A stretch of DNA of 33,456 bases from DASTHV01 sp035718045 (GCA_035718045.1 DASTHV010000034.1:1-33456); one strand, 5' to 3'. Positions 13,621 to 22,176 are shown, numbered from the stretch's first letter. The notes: generated by a model from the sequence alone, not told the origin. Made by a program: numbers and translations.

Positions 13621-14862
13621 ATGAACCTAAGCGATGATTTGGCTTGGCGCGGGCTGATCAAAGACAAGACTTTTGAGCCAAAATGGCTTGATACGCCGCG
13701 CAAATTTTATCTTGGAATAGATGCCAGCAGTGACAGCCTGACCATTGGCAATTTGGCGATTATTACGCTGGCCAGACGGCTGGCGGAAGCCGGCTGGAGC
13801 GCGGTGATGCTGGCCGGTGGAGCTACCAGCTTAGTCGGCGACCCCGGCGGCAAGCACGAGGAGCGCGAGCTTAAACCCAAATCGGAAATCGAACGGAATA
13901 TCGAAGGCGTTAAAGCCCAAATAGAGCAGCTATTTGCCGGCCAGCGGCATGAAATGGTTAATAATCTTGAGTGGCTGGGCGAGCTTAAATACCTGGATTT
14001 TCTGCGCGATATCGGCAAAAACTTCTCCATGACCGAACTGATGCAACGCGAATTCGTTGACACGCGCATGGGCGAGTCCGGCGCCGGTATTAGCTACGCT
14101 GAATTCAGCTATTCGCTACTGCAGGGATATGATTTTTGGTGGCTGTTTAAGAATAAAGATGTTCAACTGCAGATTGGTGCTTCGGACCAGTGGGGAAACA
14201 TGCTCTCGGGCGTATCGCTGATCCGTAAAAAAGAAACCAGCGAGGCCCACGCTCTTAGTATGCCGCTGGTGGTCAATAAGGCGACCGGCCGCAAGTTTGG
14301 CAAAAGTGAAACCGGAGCGATCTGGTTAGACCCTAAGCGCACCAGCCCGACGCAGTTTTATCAGTTTTGGATCAACGTGGACGACGCGGACGTAGAAGAA
14401 TACTTGAAAATTTACACACTCCTGCCTAAAGAAGCAGTCAACGAGTTGATGGGCCAGCAGAAAAAAACGCCACAAGAGCGGCCGGCCCAGATAGCTTTAG
14501 CCGGCGAGGTAACTGCTATGGTCCATGGGGTCGAAGCGAACAAATTCGCGCAATCTGTCACTGACTATCTAATAGGAAAGAGCCCCATCGCAGAAGTCAG
14601 CGAAGCCGCCCTAAAAGAAATCCGCATCGCTCTGCCTAATATCAAAGCCCAACCCGGAATTTCAGTTATCGAGGCTCTGGTAGAATCCGGTTTGGCGGCC
14701 AGCAATTCTGACGCCCGCCGATTAGCCCAAAGCAAAGCCGTCTACGTTAACGATCAGCAGTTCACAAAAGACCATCTGGAAGCCGGCGATTTTAAAAATG
14801 GGAGACTGATGCTGCGCCGCGGCAAAGCCTATAAGGATTCGGCGCTAATCGAGCTGGCCTGA
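13621..14862 (+). CDS. tyrS: Tyrosyl-tRNA synthetase
   Basis: The 413-residue class I synthetase charges tRNA-Tyr in the cytoplasm. LQIGASDQWGNMLSG and YAEFSYSLLQGYDF are typical TyrRS active-site segments. The KMSKS loop reads KFGKS (225-229), common in bacterial TyrRS. A C-terminal S4-like RNA-binding domain is present (about 345-405, with SNSDARRLAQSKAVYVND). The HIGH motif reads TIGN (41-44) in DSLTIGNLA: the first His, which contacts ATP phosphates, is Thr, which is unusual. ATG 13621 is chosen because GGAG (13611-13614) is 6 nt upstream; the in-frame TTG at 13600 has no such site. murT follows after 3 nt, so these form an operon. Confidence 0.94.
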   Translation: MNLSDDLAWRGLIKDKTFEPKWLDTPRKFYLGIDASSDSLTIGNLAIITLARRLAEAGWSAVMLAGGATSLVGDPGGKHEERELKPKSEIERNIEGVKAQIEQLFAGQRHEMVNNLEWLGELKYLDFLRDIGKNFSMTELMQREFVDTRMGESGAGISYAEFSYSLLQGYDFWWLFKNKDVQLQIGASDQWGNMLSGVSLIRKKETSEAHALSMPLVVNKATGRKFGKSETGAIWLDPKRTSPTQFYQFWINVDDADVEEYLKIYTLLPKEAVNELMGQQKKTPQERPAQIALAGEVTAMVHGVEANKFAQSVTDYLIGKSPIAEVSEAALKEIRIALPNIKAQPGISVIEALVESGLAASNSDARRLAQSKAVYVNDQQFTKDHLEAGDFKNGRLMLRRGKAYKDSALIELA

Positions 14863-14865
14863 ATC

Positions 14866-16131
14866 ATGCGCGACTTTGCCGGCACTATACTAGGAAAGTT
14901 AATTAGGCTGGGATTGGCGTTTAGGCGGCGAGGCGGCCAGGCCTTACCCGGCTTGATAATTGAGAGCTTATTTCCCGGCTATGTGCCGTCAATGCTTCAG
15001 AGGTTGCCGGAGGGGGTAGTTATAATCACCGGCACCAATGGCAAGACGACTACCACCAAAATCGTGGTTGAGATTTTAAAGTCCCAAGGTAAGCGAGTTT
15101 TGACAAATTCGACCGGTAGCAATCTGGTGCGGGGCATCGCCTCGTCGCTGTCCCAGCACGCCAAGCTATCAGGGAAACTGCCTTTTGATATGGCTGTCCT
15201 AGAGGTGGATGAAGCTACCGCCAGGTTGCTCGTGAGGGGCGTTAAGCCGCGGTGGGTAGTTGGATTGAATGTCAGCCGTGATCAATTAGATAGATTCGGC
15301 GAGGTCGACACGATTGCAGGCTATGTCGGTGATGCCATGTCAGCGGCGACGGAAGGCATTGTTACCAATGCCGGTGACCCACACTTGTTGAAACAGGCGT
15401 CAAGCCGAAAGGTTCCGGTCCATTTTTTTGGAGCGGCCAAAAGTTTGTCCAAGTTCTTCCCTAACGATTACGAACTGGCCGCAGTTGATAAAAACCTGTC
15501 TGCGCCAGAGGCCGAGGGGCCAATCGAAGTGGAGCTGAGCGCCTTTAGCGGCCGAGCCGCAACTTATAAAGTAGGTGGTAAGCAATACCAGTCGGAACTT
15601 AAGCTTACCGGCCAGCATAACTTTTTAAACGGGGCGGCGGCTTTAGCTCTATGCCGGCAATTATTACCTGAAACTCCAGTTGAGAATTTAGTGCAAGGAC
15701 TCTCTAACGTTTCTTTGGCGTTTGGTAGAGGCGAAAAGTACATACTTAAAAATGGAACTGAAATCGAACTGGTCCTGGTTAAAAATCCAGCTAGCTTTAC
15801 CCAGGCCCTATCATCCTATAGTGGTGATGCCAATCTGATGATTGCCATTAATGACAATATTGCCGATGGACGGGATGTATCCTGGCTATGGGATGTCAAT
15901 TTTAGTCCGCTAACTAGTCAAAAAATTGCTTTGACTAGCGGCAGTCGGGCGGTCGACATAGCCCTGCGGCTACAATATGACGATATTAAAGTGTCAACGA
16001 TCGAGCCGGATTTGGCCAAAGCCGTAAGGCTGCTTAGCGACCAATCCGGACCAAAGATTATTTTGTCAACTTACACAGCCATGCTTCAGCTGTATAAGCT
16101 ACTATCGGGGCATGGACGGAGGGTTTTGTGA
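14866..16131 (+). CDS. murT: Lipid II isoglutaminyl synthase subunit MurT (Mur-ligase-like)
   Basis: The 421-residue Mur-ligase-like protein has the ATP loop TGTNGKTTTT (55-64), a central Mur domain (AVLEVDEATA, VGLNVSRDQLDRFGE) and a C-terminal DUF1727-type domain with AINDNIADGRDVSWLWDV. Together with GatD it amidates the alpha-carboxyl of D-glutamate in lipid II using glutamine and ATP, at the cytoplasmic side of the membrane. Its stop overlaps the gatD GTG by 4 nt. The four-cysteine ribbon that characterised MurT proteins carry in the central domain is absent: the corresponding stretch (about 175-240) has no cysteine. The 3-nt gap from tyrS implies cotranscription. Confidence 0.9.
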   Translation: MRDFAGTILGKLIRLGLAFRRRGGQALPGLIIESLFPGYVPSMLQRLPEGVVIITGTNGKTTTTKIVVEILKSQGKRVLTNSTGSNLVRGIASSLSQHAKLSGKLPFDMAVLEVDEATARLLVRGVKPRWVVGLNVSRDQLDRFGEVDTIAGYVGDAMSAATEGIVTNAGDPHLLKQASSRKVPVHFFGAAKSLSKFFPNDYELAAVDKNLSAPEAEGPIEVELSAFSGRAATYKVGGKQYQSELKLTGQHNFLNGAAALALCRQLLPETPVENLVQGLSNVSLAFGRGEKYILKNGTEIELVLVKNPASFTQALSSYSGDANLMIAINDNIADGRDVSWLWDVNFSPLTSQKIALTSGSRAVDIALRLQYDDIKVSTIEPDLAKAVRLLSDQSGPKIILSTYTAMLQLYKLLSGHGRRVL

Positions 16132-16841
16132 AACAGCTCGATATCCTGCACCTGTATCCAAACGAGCTGAATACTTACGGGGACTACGGCAACGCTTTAG
16201 TATTAAGGAAACGCGCTCTTTGGCACGGTCTTCAGCCGCGCATCCATCACCATCACCCTGGCGGCAAATTACCGGATCAGATTGATATCGTGATTGGCGG
16301 CGGCGGCCAGGACTCAGCCCAGACCGACGTTCAAAAGGACATTTTAAAAATTGCGGACGAACTGCACCGCCTGGTCGCCGCCGGCGCCCCGATGATTTTG
16401 ATTTGCGGCACCTATCAGTTGTTCGGTCATAGATACGTCACCCATGATGGGCAAGAGGTAAGGGGCATCGGTATTTTTGACGCTGAAACTTTTGGCGCAA
16501 CTAAGCGGATGGTCGGTAACGTGAAGGTCAAGTCAGACTTTGGCTGGCTTTACGGTTTTGAAAACCACAGTGGCCAGACTTTTCTTGGCCGGAACCAGCC
16601 GCCTCTGGGTAAGGTTATCAGGGGCGGCGGCAACAACGGCAAAGATAAAACCGAAGGTGCCAGGATTAATAATGTTTTTGGCACCTATATGCATGGTCCA
16701 CTACTACCCAATAACCCGCAATTCTGCGATGAGCTGATCAAACTGGCCGCGATCAACCGTTACAAAAAGTTTGTTCCAGCGAAAATTAACGATTCACTAT
16801 CCGAACTGACCCGGGCAGCGGCCAATCATCGTCGCTATTAA
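16128..16841 (+). CDS. gatD: Lipid II isoglutaminyl synthase glutaminase subunit GatD
   Basis: The 237-residue protein belongs to the CobB/CobQ-like class I glutamine amidotransferases. It starts LHLYPNELNTYGDYGNAL, typical of GatD. The nucleophile is C93 in ICGTYQLFG and the catalytic His is H189 in GTYMHGPLLPNN. It hydrolyses glutamine and passes ammonia to MurT for amidation of D-Glu in the peptidoglycan stem. The start is GTG 16128 inside the murT stop region, a translational coupling typical of this heterodimer. Amidated stems favour transpeptidation, so this may support the PBP encoded just upstream. A run of four His at 40-43 is notable but probably incidental. Confidence 0.92.
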   Translation: MKQLDILHLYPNELNTYGDYGNALVLRKRALWHGLQPRIHHHHPGGKLPDQIDIVIGGGGQDSAQTDVQKDILKIADELHRLVAAGAPMILICGTYQLFGHRYVTHDGQEVRGIGIFDAETFGATKRMVGNVKVKSDFGWLYGFENHSGQTFLGRNQPPLGKVIRGGGNNGKDKTEGARINNVFGTYMHGPLLPNNPQFCDELIKLAAINRYKKFVPAKINDSLSELTRAAANHRRY

Positions 16842-16842
16842 T

Positions 16843-16851
16843 TGCTACACT
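16843..16851 (+). promoter_or_regulatory. Extended -10 promoter of recG
   Basis: TGCTACACT lies in the short gatD-recG gap and ends 9 nt before the GTG start, so recG may be transcribed separately with a 2-4 nt leader. Confidence 0.4.
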
Positions 16852-16860
16852 TAATAAATA

Positions 16861-18897
16861 GTGGAATTAACCTCACCGATCACAGAGTTAAAAGGGGTGG
16901 GCGACGGGCTGGCCGGCAAGCTTGGCGGTCTGGGTATTCATACCGTCAGCGATTTAATAGAAAATTATCCACGGCGCTATGACGATTATTCCAACATTAC
17001 CGCTATAGAGAATCTGCACCCTGGCCCAGTCACGATTCAAGCCAAAATCAGCTCCGTGACCGGTCGATACGTCAGGCGCGGCATGCATATAACGGAGGCC
17101 ATTGCCACAGACGACACCGCCAGCGTGCGGCTGGTTTGGTTTAATCAGCCTTACCGCAGTGGGGCAATCAAGCACGGGCAGCAGTACTTCGTGGCCGGCG
17201 AATACGCCATGCGGCGCAGCCGTTTTAGCATCGCCAACCCGTCGGTAGAATTAGTCAGCGATTTTCCGGTCAATACGGCCCGGATTATTCCGATTTACCG
17301 CGAGACTAAGGGACTGAAATCCTATTTGGTTCGCAAGCTGGTGCGTGAAGCGCTTAATTCAATCGGTGATTTGCCAGAACACCTGCCAGGCTGGTTGCTG
17401 GATAACCAAAAACTTATGAACTACAGCCAAGCGGTCAGTGAAGTTCATTTTCCCAGTTCGTCAAAAATTCTAACCGAAGCCAAACGCCGGCTGGCCTTTG
17501 AAGAGGTTTTTGAGCTGACCTTGGCTGCGTTATTGAATAAACAAGAAATTAAACACGAAAAAAGTCTGGCTATTGCTTTCAATGAAAAACTAGCCCGCGA
17601 CTTTGTGACTGCACTGCCTTTTAAGTTAACTAACGCTCAGCGGAAGGTCGCCTGGCAAATTTTTCAAGACATGACAAAATACCAGCCAATGAACCGATTG
17701 GTGGAAGGCGACGTGGGCAGCGGCAAGACGGTTGTGGCAGCCATGGCGGCGGCTATGGCCATGGTTCAGGGATTTCAAGTGGCGTTGATGGCGCCCACCG
17801 AGATATTAGCCCGTCAGCACGCCGACACGATACTTAACTTGTTAAGTAATGTCGGTTTTGGTCAGCAGGTCAGTTTGCTGGTAGGCAGTTTAAAGCCGCC
17901 CCAAAAGAAACTGGCGCACCAAAAAATAGCCAGCGGCGAAATCAAGATGATTATCGGTACTCAGGCCCTAATTGCCGAAAAGGTGGACATGCATAAACTG
18001 GGACTGATTATCATTGACGAGCAGCACCGTTTTGGCGTTGAGCAGCGCAAAAAACTACAGGCCAAAGCCGGACACATGCCACATGTGCTTCATATGACCG
18101 CCACGCCGATTCCGCGCAGCCTAGCTCTGACTTTATACGGCGAACTGGATATCTCGGTCTTAGACGAACTGCCGCCTGGCCGCCAGGTGATAGAGACCCG
18201 GATTTGCAATCCGGTTTCGCGTGGTGCGTTGTATGAAAAAATTGACAAACAATTGGCGGCTGGCCGCCAAATGTTTGTTGTCTGCCCGCTGATAATTGAT
18301 TCTGAAACCAGCGGCGGTCTGTCGGCAGAAGAAGTTTACGCACGCCTGAGCAAGCACGATTTTAAACATCGGAAAGTCGCTTTACTGCATGGCAAGCTGA
18401 AGCCGGCCGATAAGGAAAAGGTCATGGCGGCTTTTTTGGACCATAAGTACGATATTTTGGTAAGTACTACAGTTATTGAGGTTGGGGTGGATGTACCAAA
18501 CGCCAGCATCATGATGATAGAGGGTGCGGAGCGGTTCGGACTAGCTCAAATCCACCAGTTGCGTGGCCGCGTAGGTCGCGGCGCTCACAAAAGCTATTGT
18601 TATTTAGTGCTAAGCGATGCCAAGTCCTATTCCGAACGCCTGCGGGCGCTCGAAAGTACTACTGACGGCTTCAAACTGTCTGAACTTGACCTAAGGTTGC
18701 GGGGCCCAGGGGCTATTTATGGAACTTTACAGCATGGAGCTTTGGATCTGCGCATCGCCAAACTGACCGACATCAGACTTATTGCCTCCGCCAGAACCGC
18801 CGCTCAAAACTTCCTAGATCGTAAAGAAGTTTGGCAAAAATATCCTCGCCTTCGTTCCAGAGTCGCTATGCTGCGGGCTATCACTAACCTGAATTAA
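16861..18897 (+). CDS. recG: ATP-dependent DNA helicase RecG
   Basis: The 678-residue superfamily 2 helicase begins with the wedge/OB domain (LTSPITELKGVGDGLAGKLG; about 1-200) that splits branched DNA. Helicase domain 1 has motif I GDVGSGKTVVA (about 283-293), motif II DEQHRFGV (near 385) and motif III TATPIPR (near 414). Domain 2 has GRVGRGAHKSYCYL (motif VI) and the TRG-type C-terminal region. RecG remodels stalled forks and Holliday junctions. GTG 16861 is the start; there is no good Shine-Dalgarno and a -10 box lies 9 nt upstream, consistent with near-leaderless expression. Length is normal for the family. Confidence 0.96.
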   Translation: MELTSPITELKGVGDGLAGKLGGLGIHTVSDLIENYPRRYDDYSNITAIENLHPGPVTIQAKISSVTGRYVRRGMHITEAIATDDTASVRLVWFNQPYRSGAIKHGQQYFVAGEYAMRRSRFSIANPSVELVSDFPVNTARIIPIYRETKGLKSYLVRKLVREALNSIGDLPEHLPGWLLDNQKLMNYSQAVSEVHFPSSSKILTEAKRRLAFEEVFELTLAALLNKQEIKHEKSLAIAFNEKLARDFVTALPFKLTNAQRKVAWQIFQDMTKYQPMNRLVEGDVGSGKTVVAAMAAAMAMVQGFQVALMAPTEILARQHADTILNLLSNVGFGQQVSLLVGSLKPPQKKLAHQKIASGEIKMIIGTQALIAEKVDMHKLGLIIIDEQHRFGVEQRKKLQAKAGHMPHVLHMTATPIPRSLALTLYGELDISVLDELPPGRQVIETRICNPVSRGALYEKIDKQLAAGRQMFVVCPLIIDSETSGGLSAEEVYARLSKHDFKHRKVALLHGKLKPADKEKVMAAFLDHKYDILVSTTVIEVGVDVPNASIMMIEGAERFGLAQIHQLRGRVGRGAHKSYCYLVLSDAKSYSERLRALESTTDGFKLSELDLRLRGPGAIYGTLQHGALDLRIAKLTDIRLIASARTAAQNFLDRKEVWQKYPRLRSRVAMLRAITNLN

Positions 18898-18910
18898 ATG
18901 CCGCTTATGC

Positions 18911-18939
18911 TTGCTAAAGCCTATACTAGGCAATATAGT
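18911..18939 (+). promoter_or_regulatory. Promoter of the unknown gene at 18947
   Basis: TTGCTA (18911-18916), exact 17-nt spacer, TATAGT (18934-18939). The predicted start coincides with the ATG at 18947 within one base. Confidence 0.6.
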
Positions 18940-18946
18940 TAGCGAT

Positions 18947-19420
18947 ATGGCGAGCGTTGAAGGCCTAAGCGAAGGCTTAAATATATTCAAGTTTAAACCG
19001 GTAGAGCTTTTAGCTATTGAAGCCGAGGACGGAGTTCTTGGCGCACCGGCGGCTCACCGGCAACTCGAGAGCCAGCTTACAGAGCCGTTTGACCAGACTT
19101 ATGGGCTTGGCTTTACCGAGCAGGAGATTTATTTCGCAGGCGCTCAGCCGGAACTAGTTGAAGATACCTCACGGCTTACAAAAGTCACGCTGCCGGGCGG
19201 CTTTTATGCCGAGGCCTATATGGACAACTGGCAAGATAAGATTGATATGATAGGCGTAGCCTTGAGGGCTGTTGAAGAGTGGGTACGTAATGCCCGGGGG
19301 ATAGATCTCTGGGTCGATTCACGAAGACCGAATGTTGAAGTTTATCGTCACGTTGGCCAAACTGCAGCGAACCTGGCGCTGCGGGTACCGGTCAAAACCG
19401 TTCGCTTCGATCAGGTTTAA
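18947..19420 (+). CDS. Conserved-looking protein of unknown function
   Basis: The 157-residue acidic, soluble protein starts MASVEGLSEGLNIFKF. I see no signal peptide, membrane helix or catalytic motif. The middle (GLGFTEQEIYFAGAQPEL) and end (NVEVYRHVGQTAANLALRV) look like ordinary alpha/beta protein. I do not recognise a family. ATG 18947 is chosen over the in-frame TTG at 18911 because that TTG forms the -35 box of a good promoter whose transcript would begin at or beside the ATG. It sits between recG and rsmD, each of which has its own -10 box, so context gives little hint of function. Confidence 0.65.
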   Translation: MASVEGLSEGLNIFKFKPVELLAIEAEDGVLGAPAAHRQLESQLTEPFDQTYGLGFTEQEIYFAGAQPELVEDTSRLTKVTLPGGFYAEAYMDNWQDKIDMIGVALRAVEEWVRNARGIDLWVDSRRPNVEVYRHVGQTAANLALRVPVKTVRFDQV

Positions 19421-19421
19421 C

Positions 19422-19427
19422 TATAAT
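19422..19427 (+). promoter_or_regulatory. -10 box of rsmD
   Basis: TATAAT, 6 nt before ATG 19434, with no obvious -35 match. Predicted leaderless transcript. Confidence 0.5.
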
Positions 19428-19433
19428 ATTATT

Positions 19434-19967
19434 ATGAGAATCATCGCCGGCAGTCTAAAGGGCAGGGAGTTCAAGTCGCCGCATGGGCATCGAACTCATC
19501 CGATGAGCGAGAAAGTCCGGGGCGCTCTATTCAACATGCTCGGTGATATAGATGGGCTGACTTTTTTAGACGCTTTTGCCGGCAGTGGCGCCTTAGCGTT
19601 CGAGGCTGTCAGCCGCGGCGCGGCGTTTTTTAGGGCTATAGATAGTGATAAATCGGCTCATCGGACCTTAGCCGAAAATATAAAACAGCTCAATTTGACA
19701 GATAAAATCAAAGCCACGCGAGCCAACAGTAGCGGCTGGAGCGATAATAACCCCGACGAATTATTCGACATAGTTTTTTTGGCGCCGCCTTATGACGAAT
19801 TGCAGGAAAATCTACTTTATAAATTAAGCCGGCACGTAAAATCGGGCGGTCTTTTAGTGCTTGACTGGCCGGGGAAACTGGAACCGCTGGCTTTTAAGAG
19901 CTTTGACACCGTAGCAGATAAAAGTTATGGCGACGCCCAACTAGTCTTTTATCGCAAAATCCAGTAA
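19434..19967 (+). CDS. rsmD: 16S rRNA (guanine(966)-N(2))-methyltransferase RsmD
   Basis: The 177-residue protein starts MRIIAGSLKGREFKSPHG, the typical RsmD N-terminus, followed by RTHPMSEKVRGALFNML. The AdoMet site is FLDAFAGSGALAFEA (44-58). The catalytic DPPY motif reads APPY (117-120) in VFLAPPYDEL: the Asp is replaced by Ala, a departure from the family. RsmD methylates G966 of 16S rRNA in the assembled small subunit. I choose ATG 19434 rather than upstream in-frame codons, which would overlap the preceding gene and extend the family N-terminus; a TATAAT lies 6 nt upstream. The stop codon TAA forms part of the TAAAAT -10 box for the tRNA gene. Confidence 0.9.
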   Translation: MRIIAGSLKGREFKSPHGHRTHPMSEKVRGALFNMLGDIDGLTFLDAFAGSGALAFEAVSRGAAFFRAIDSDKSAHRTLAENIKQLNLTDKIKATRANSSGWSDNNPDELFDIVFLAPPYDELQENLLYKLSRHVKSGGLLVLDWPGKLEPLAFKSFDTVADKSYGDAQLVFYRKIQ

Positions 19968-19970
19968 AAT
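19965..19970 (+). promoter_or_regulatory. Probable -10 box of the tRNA-Leu gene
   Basis: TAAAAT begins with the rsmD stop codon and would start transcription about 9 nt before the mature tRNA 5' end. The -35 region is poor. Confidence 0.4.
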
Positions 19971-19985
19971 ACCTCTGATAATTCT

Positions 19986-20070
19986 GGGGACGTGGTGGAA
20001 TTGGTAGACACGCTAGCCTTAGGAGCTAGTGGGGCAACCCGTGAAGGTTCAAGTCCTTTCGTCCCCACCA
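19986..20070 (+). tRNA. tRNA-Leu, anticodon UAG
   Basis: Acceptor arm GGGGACG (19986-19992) pairs with CGTCCCC (20060-20066) and CCA is encoded at 20068-20070. The anticodon stem CTAGC (20013-20017)/GCTAG (20025-20029) encloses loop CTTAGGA with anticodon TAG at 20020-20022. The long variable arm (TGGGGCAACCCG region) and the TTCAAGT T-loop are as expected for a class II leucine tRNA. It reads CUN codons. Confidence 0.96.
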
Positions 20071-20083
20071 GGATTTAACTAAC

Positions 20084-20824
20084 TTACCCTAATCTTTTGA
20101 GCTGTTGGTAGCGCATGGCCGGTGCGATTGAGTACAGACAGCCAAAAATAAAGGCGATCAGGCCGCCGATAAATGGCAAAATCGATATGAGCGATATTAA
20201 AACCGTTACACCTATCACCCCCCAGATCGCGCCGGTGTTCTTCTTTGTCAAAGTCGCGCTTTCTTCCAAAGCCTCGCGAATACTTAAATTCTTATCAAGC
20301 ATGGCGTACGGGGCCAGATAGTAGCGTCGGAAAAAAATAACCCCGGGTACTACCAGTAGAATCAAACCGACTACCACGATTACCGCGGTTACGATATATA
20401 AACCCAACATTCTTAGACCAAGCTGTTTGGTCACGCTCCAGAGATCTTGAAAATCCAAGCGCTGCCCCCTAACAGCATCTAACTGGGCAGACTGGGACAT
20501 CACCGTGGCGATGGTACCGATTATCAATACGATTAGAAACCAGACAATCGATGCGCCGACAAACGCCGAGAAACCATAATCCGGAAACGGATTGGCCGGA
20601 CCGCCGGAGCTGAAGCCGTAGGCGTGGTCCCACCAGTGGTGCGGCTGACCGGCTGCCGGTGACCAGATCCAATCATGAATACCAAAAATCAAAGGCACGG
20701 CGTACAGCGGACCAAAGATCCAGATATGGCGCATGACCAATTCTTTACTAGGGGTGAACAAATCAAAAGCACTCGGCAGATGAAATGCCGAGTTACGTCT
20801 TGGACGACTGCTTGTACGTGCCAT
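20084..20824 (-). CDS. Multi-pass membrane protein of unknown function (DUF975/DUF4013-like)
   Basis: The 246-residue protein has a short basic N-terminus (MARTSSRPRRNS) and about five hydrophobic helices, including GASIVWFLIVLIIGTIATVM and LILLVVPGVIFF, followed by FRRYYLAPYAMLDKNLSIRE and EALEESATLTKKNTGAIW. The VVPGVIFFxRYxLAPY...S..EAL..S pattern resembles the poorly characterised bacterial membrane families DUF975/DUF4013. Function is unknown. I choose the ATG at 20824: a TATAAT at 20833-20838 (minus strand) would start transcription around 20826, so the ATG at 20830 would not be in the mRNA. It is divergent from hisS and convergent with the tRNA gene. Confidence 0.75.
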   Translation of the reverse strand: MARTSSRPRRNSAFHLPSAFDLFTPSKELVMRHIWIFGPLYAVPLIFGIHDWIWSPAAGQPHHWWDHAYGFSSGGPANPFPDYGFSAFVGASIVWFLIVLIIGTIATVMSQSAQLDAVRGQRLDFQDLWSVTKQLGLRMLGLYIVTAVIVVVGLILLVVPGVIFFRRYYLAPYAMLDKNLSIREALEESATLTKKNTGAIWGVIGVTVLISLISILPFIGGLIAFIFGCLYSIAPAMRYQQLKRLG

Positions 20825-20832
20825 CGGCATAC

Positions 20833-20838
20833 ATTATA
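20833..20838 (-). promoter_or_regulatory. -10 box of the minus-strand membrane protein gene
   Basis: TATAAT on the minus strand, 8 nt before the ATG at 20824, implying a leader of about 2 nt. It decides the start codon in favour of 20824 over 20830. Confidence 0.5.
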
Positions 20839-20862
20839 TATGAATTTGCGCCTACTGCCGGC

Positions 20863-20868
20863 TATAAT
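20863..20868 (+). promoter_or_regulatory. -10 box of hisS
   Basis: TATAAT, 8 nt before ATG 20877, implying a leader of about 2 nt. No clear -35 box. Confidence 0.5.
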
Positions 20869-20876
20869 TAAAGACA

Positions 20877-22172
20877 ATGAACTTATCTACCCAGCCATAT
20901 AAAGGCGCCCGCGATTTTTACCCGCCGGACAAGCGTATCCAAAAATACATGTTCGGCGTGCTGCGCGAAGTAGTCGAAAAGTTCGGCTACCAAGAATACG
21001 ATGCGCCGATAATCGAACCAGTTGAGATATATTTGGCCAAGACCGGCGAGGAAATCGTTAACGAGCAACTGTATTCGTTTGAAGATAAAGGCGGCCGCAA
21101 GGTAGCCATTAGACCGGAAATGACACCTAGTGTCAGCCGGATGGTGGCCGGACGACGCCAAGAATTGGCTTATCCTTTGCGGTGGTACAGTATCCCAAAC
21201 CTTTGGCGTTACGAGCGTCCACAGGCTGGCCGCTTGCGTGAGCACTGGCAGCTGAACGTCGATATATTCGGAATTGACGGCATCGGTGGCGATCACGAAA
21301 TCATTAGCGTCGCCAACGATATAATGCGGACTTTTGGTGCACCGGACGACAGTTATGTCATCCGCGTCAGCAGCCGCCAACTGGTTGATGAGTTCTTTCG
21401 GCAGTATATGAGGCTCAATGAGCGGCAATACTACCAGACGATTAAACTGATAGACCGCTGGCATAAGATCGATAGGGCTGATTTTCAGGCTCAAGCCAAA
21501 GAGATTTTATCCAGCGCCAAACAGTACACAGAACTGATAGACTTACTGGAGTCCAAAAGCTTGGACTCGTTACCTGCGGCTGTGCGCGAGCATTCTTCGG
21601 CGAAGCAGCTGGCGGAGCTGGTTGAACTTCTTAACGTCTCCAATGTAAAAAGTGCTGAATTCGACTTTTCGGTGATCCGCGGCATGGACTACTACAATAA
21701 TATCGTTTTTGAAGTGTTCGATACCGATCCGTCCAACATCCGTTCGATGTTCGGCGGCGGGCGTTATGACGGTCTAGTCGGTTTATTCGGCGCGGAAACT
21801 ATTTCTACCGTCGGTTTTGGTATGGGCGATGTAACTTTGCAGCGGTTTTTAGAGGCCCATAAGCTCTTGCCTAAATTAGAGGTTGAGACCGACGCTGTGG
21901 CGATTCTGATCGGTGACGTTTACGCCCAGGCGCAGACAGTGATGCAGGAACTAAGGTTAGCCGGCGCTAAGGTGGCCATTGATAGCACCGGACGCAAATT
22001 GGACGCTCAAATCCGCAGCGCCGTAAAATCCGGCGTCCGTTATGCTTTATTTATCGGCGAAACAGAATTAAATTCGCAAACATTCAAACTGCGCGATTTG
22101 CAAAAAGGCCAGGAGCACGAACTGACAATCGAGCAGATAGCCAGCACGCTTAACGTCCGCCGCGCGGCTTAA
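20877..22172 (+). CDS. hisS: Histidyl-tRNA synthetase
   Basis: The 431-residue class II synthetase shows the HisRS start KGARDFYPPD, motif 1/2 region FEDKGGRKVAIRPEMTPS and RWYSIPNLWRYERPQAGRLRE, the HisRS-specific GMDYYNNIVFEV, and motif 3 FGGGRYDGLVGLFG. A C-terminal anticodon-binding domain (about 340-425, with VAILIGDVYAQA and KLDAQIRSAVKSG) follows. It charges tRNA-His in the cytoplasm. The ATG is only 8 nt from a TATAAT box, so the mRNA is probably leaderless. Length and motifs are normal. Confidence 0.95.
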   Translation: MNLSTQPYKGARDFYPPDKRIQKYMFGVLREVVEKFGYQEYDAPIIEPVEIYLAKTGEEIVNEQLYSFEDKGGRKVAIRPEMTPSVSRMVAGRRQELAYPLRWYSIPNLWRYERPQAGRLREHWQLNVDIFGIDGIGGDHEIISVANDIMRTFGAPDDSYVIRVSSRQLVDEFFRQYMRLNERQYYQTIKLIDRWHKIDRADFQAQAKEILSSAKQYTELIDLLESKSLDSLPAAVREHSSAKQLAELVELLNVSNVKSAEFDFSVIRGMDYYNNIVFEVFDTDPSNIRSMFGGGRYDGLVGLFGAETISTVGFGMGDVTLQRFLEAHKLLPKLEVETDAVAILIGDVYAQAQTVMQELRLAGAKVAIDSTGRKLDAQIRSAVKSGVRYALFIGETELNSQTFKLRDLQKGQEHELTIEQIASTLNVRRAA

Positions 22173-22176
22173 TCCC

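Noticed and set aside
16966..16974. TTATCCACG as a fourth DnaA box
   Set aside because: Single isolated site inside recG coding sequence with a mismatch in the last base.
19332..19433. Upstream start for rsmD overlapping the preceding gene
   Set aside because: The extra residues are the out-of-frame translation of the 18947 gene; MRIIAGSLKG is the typical family start and has a -10 box 6 nt before it.
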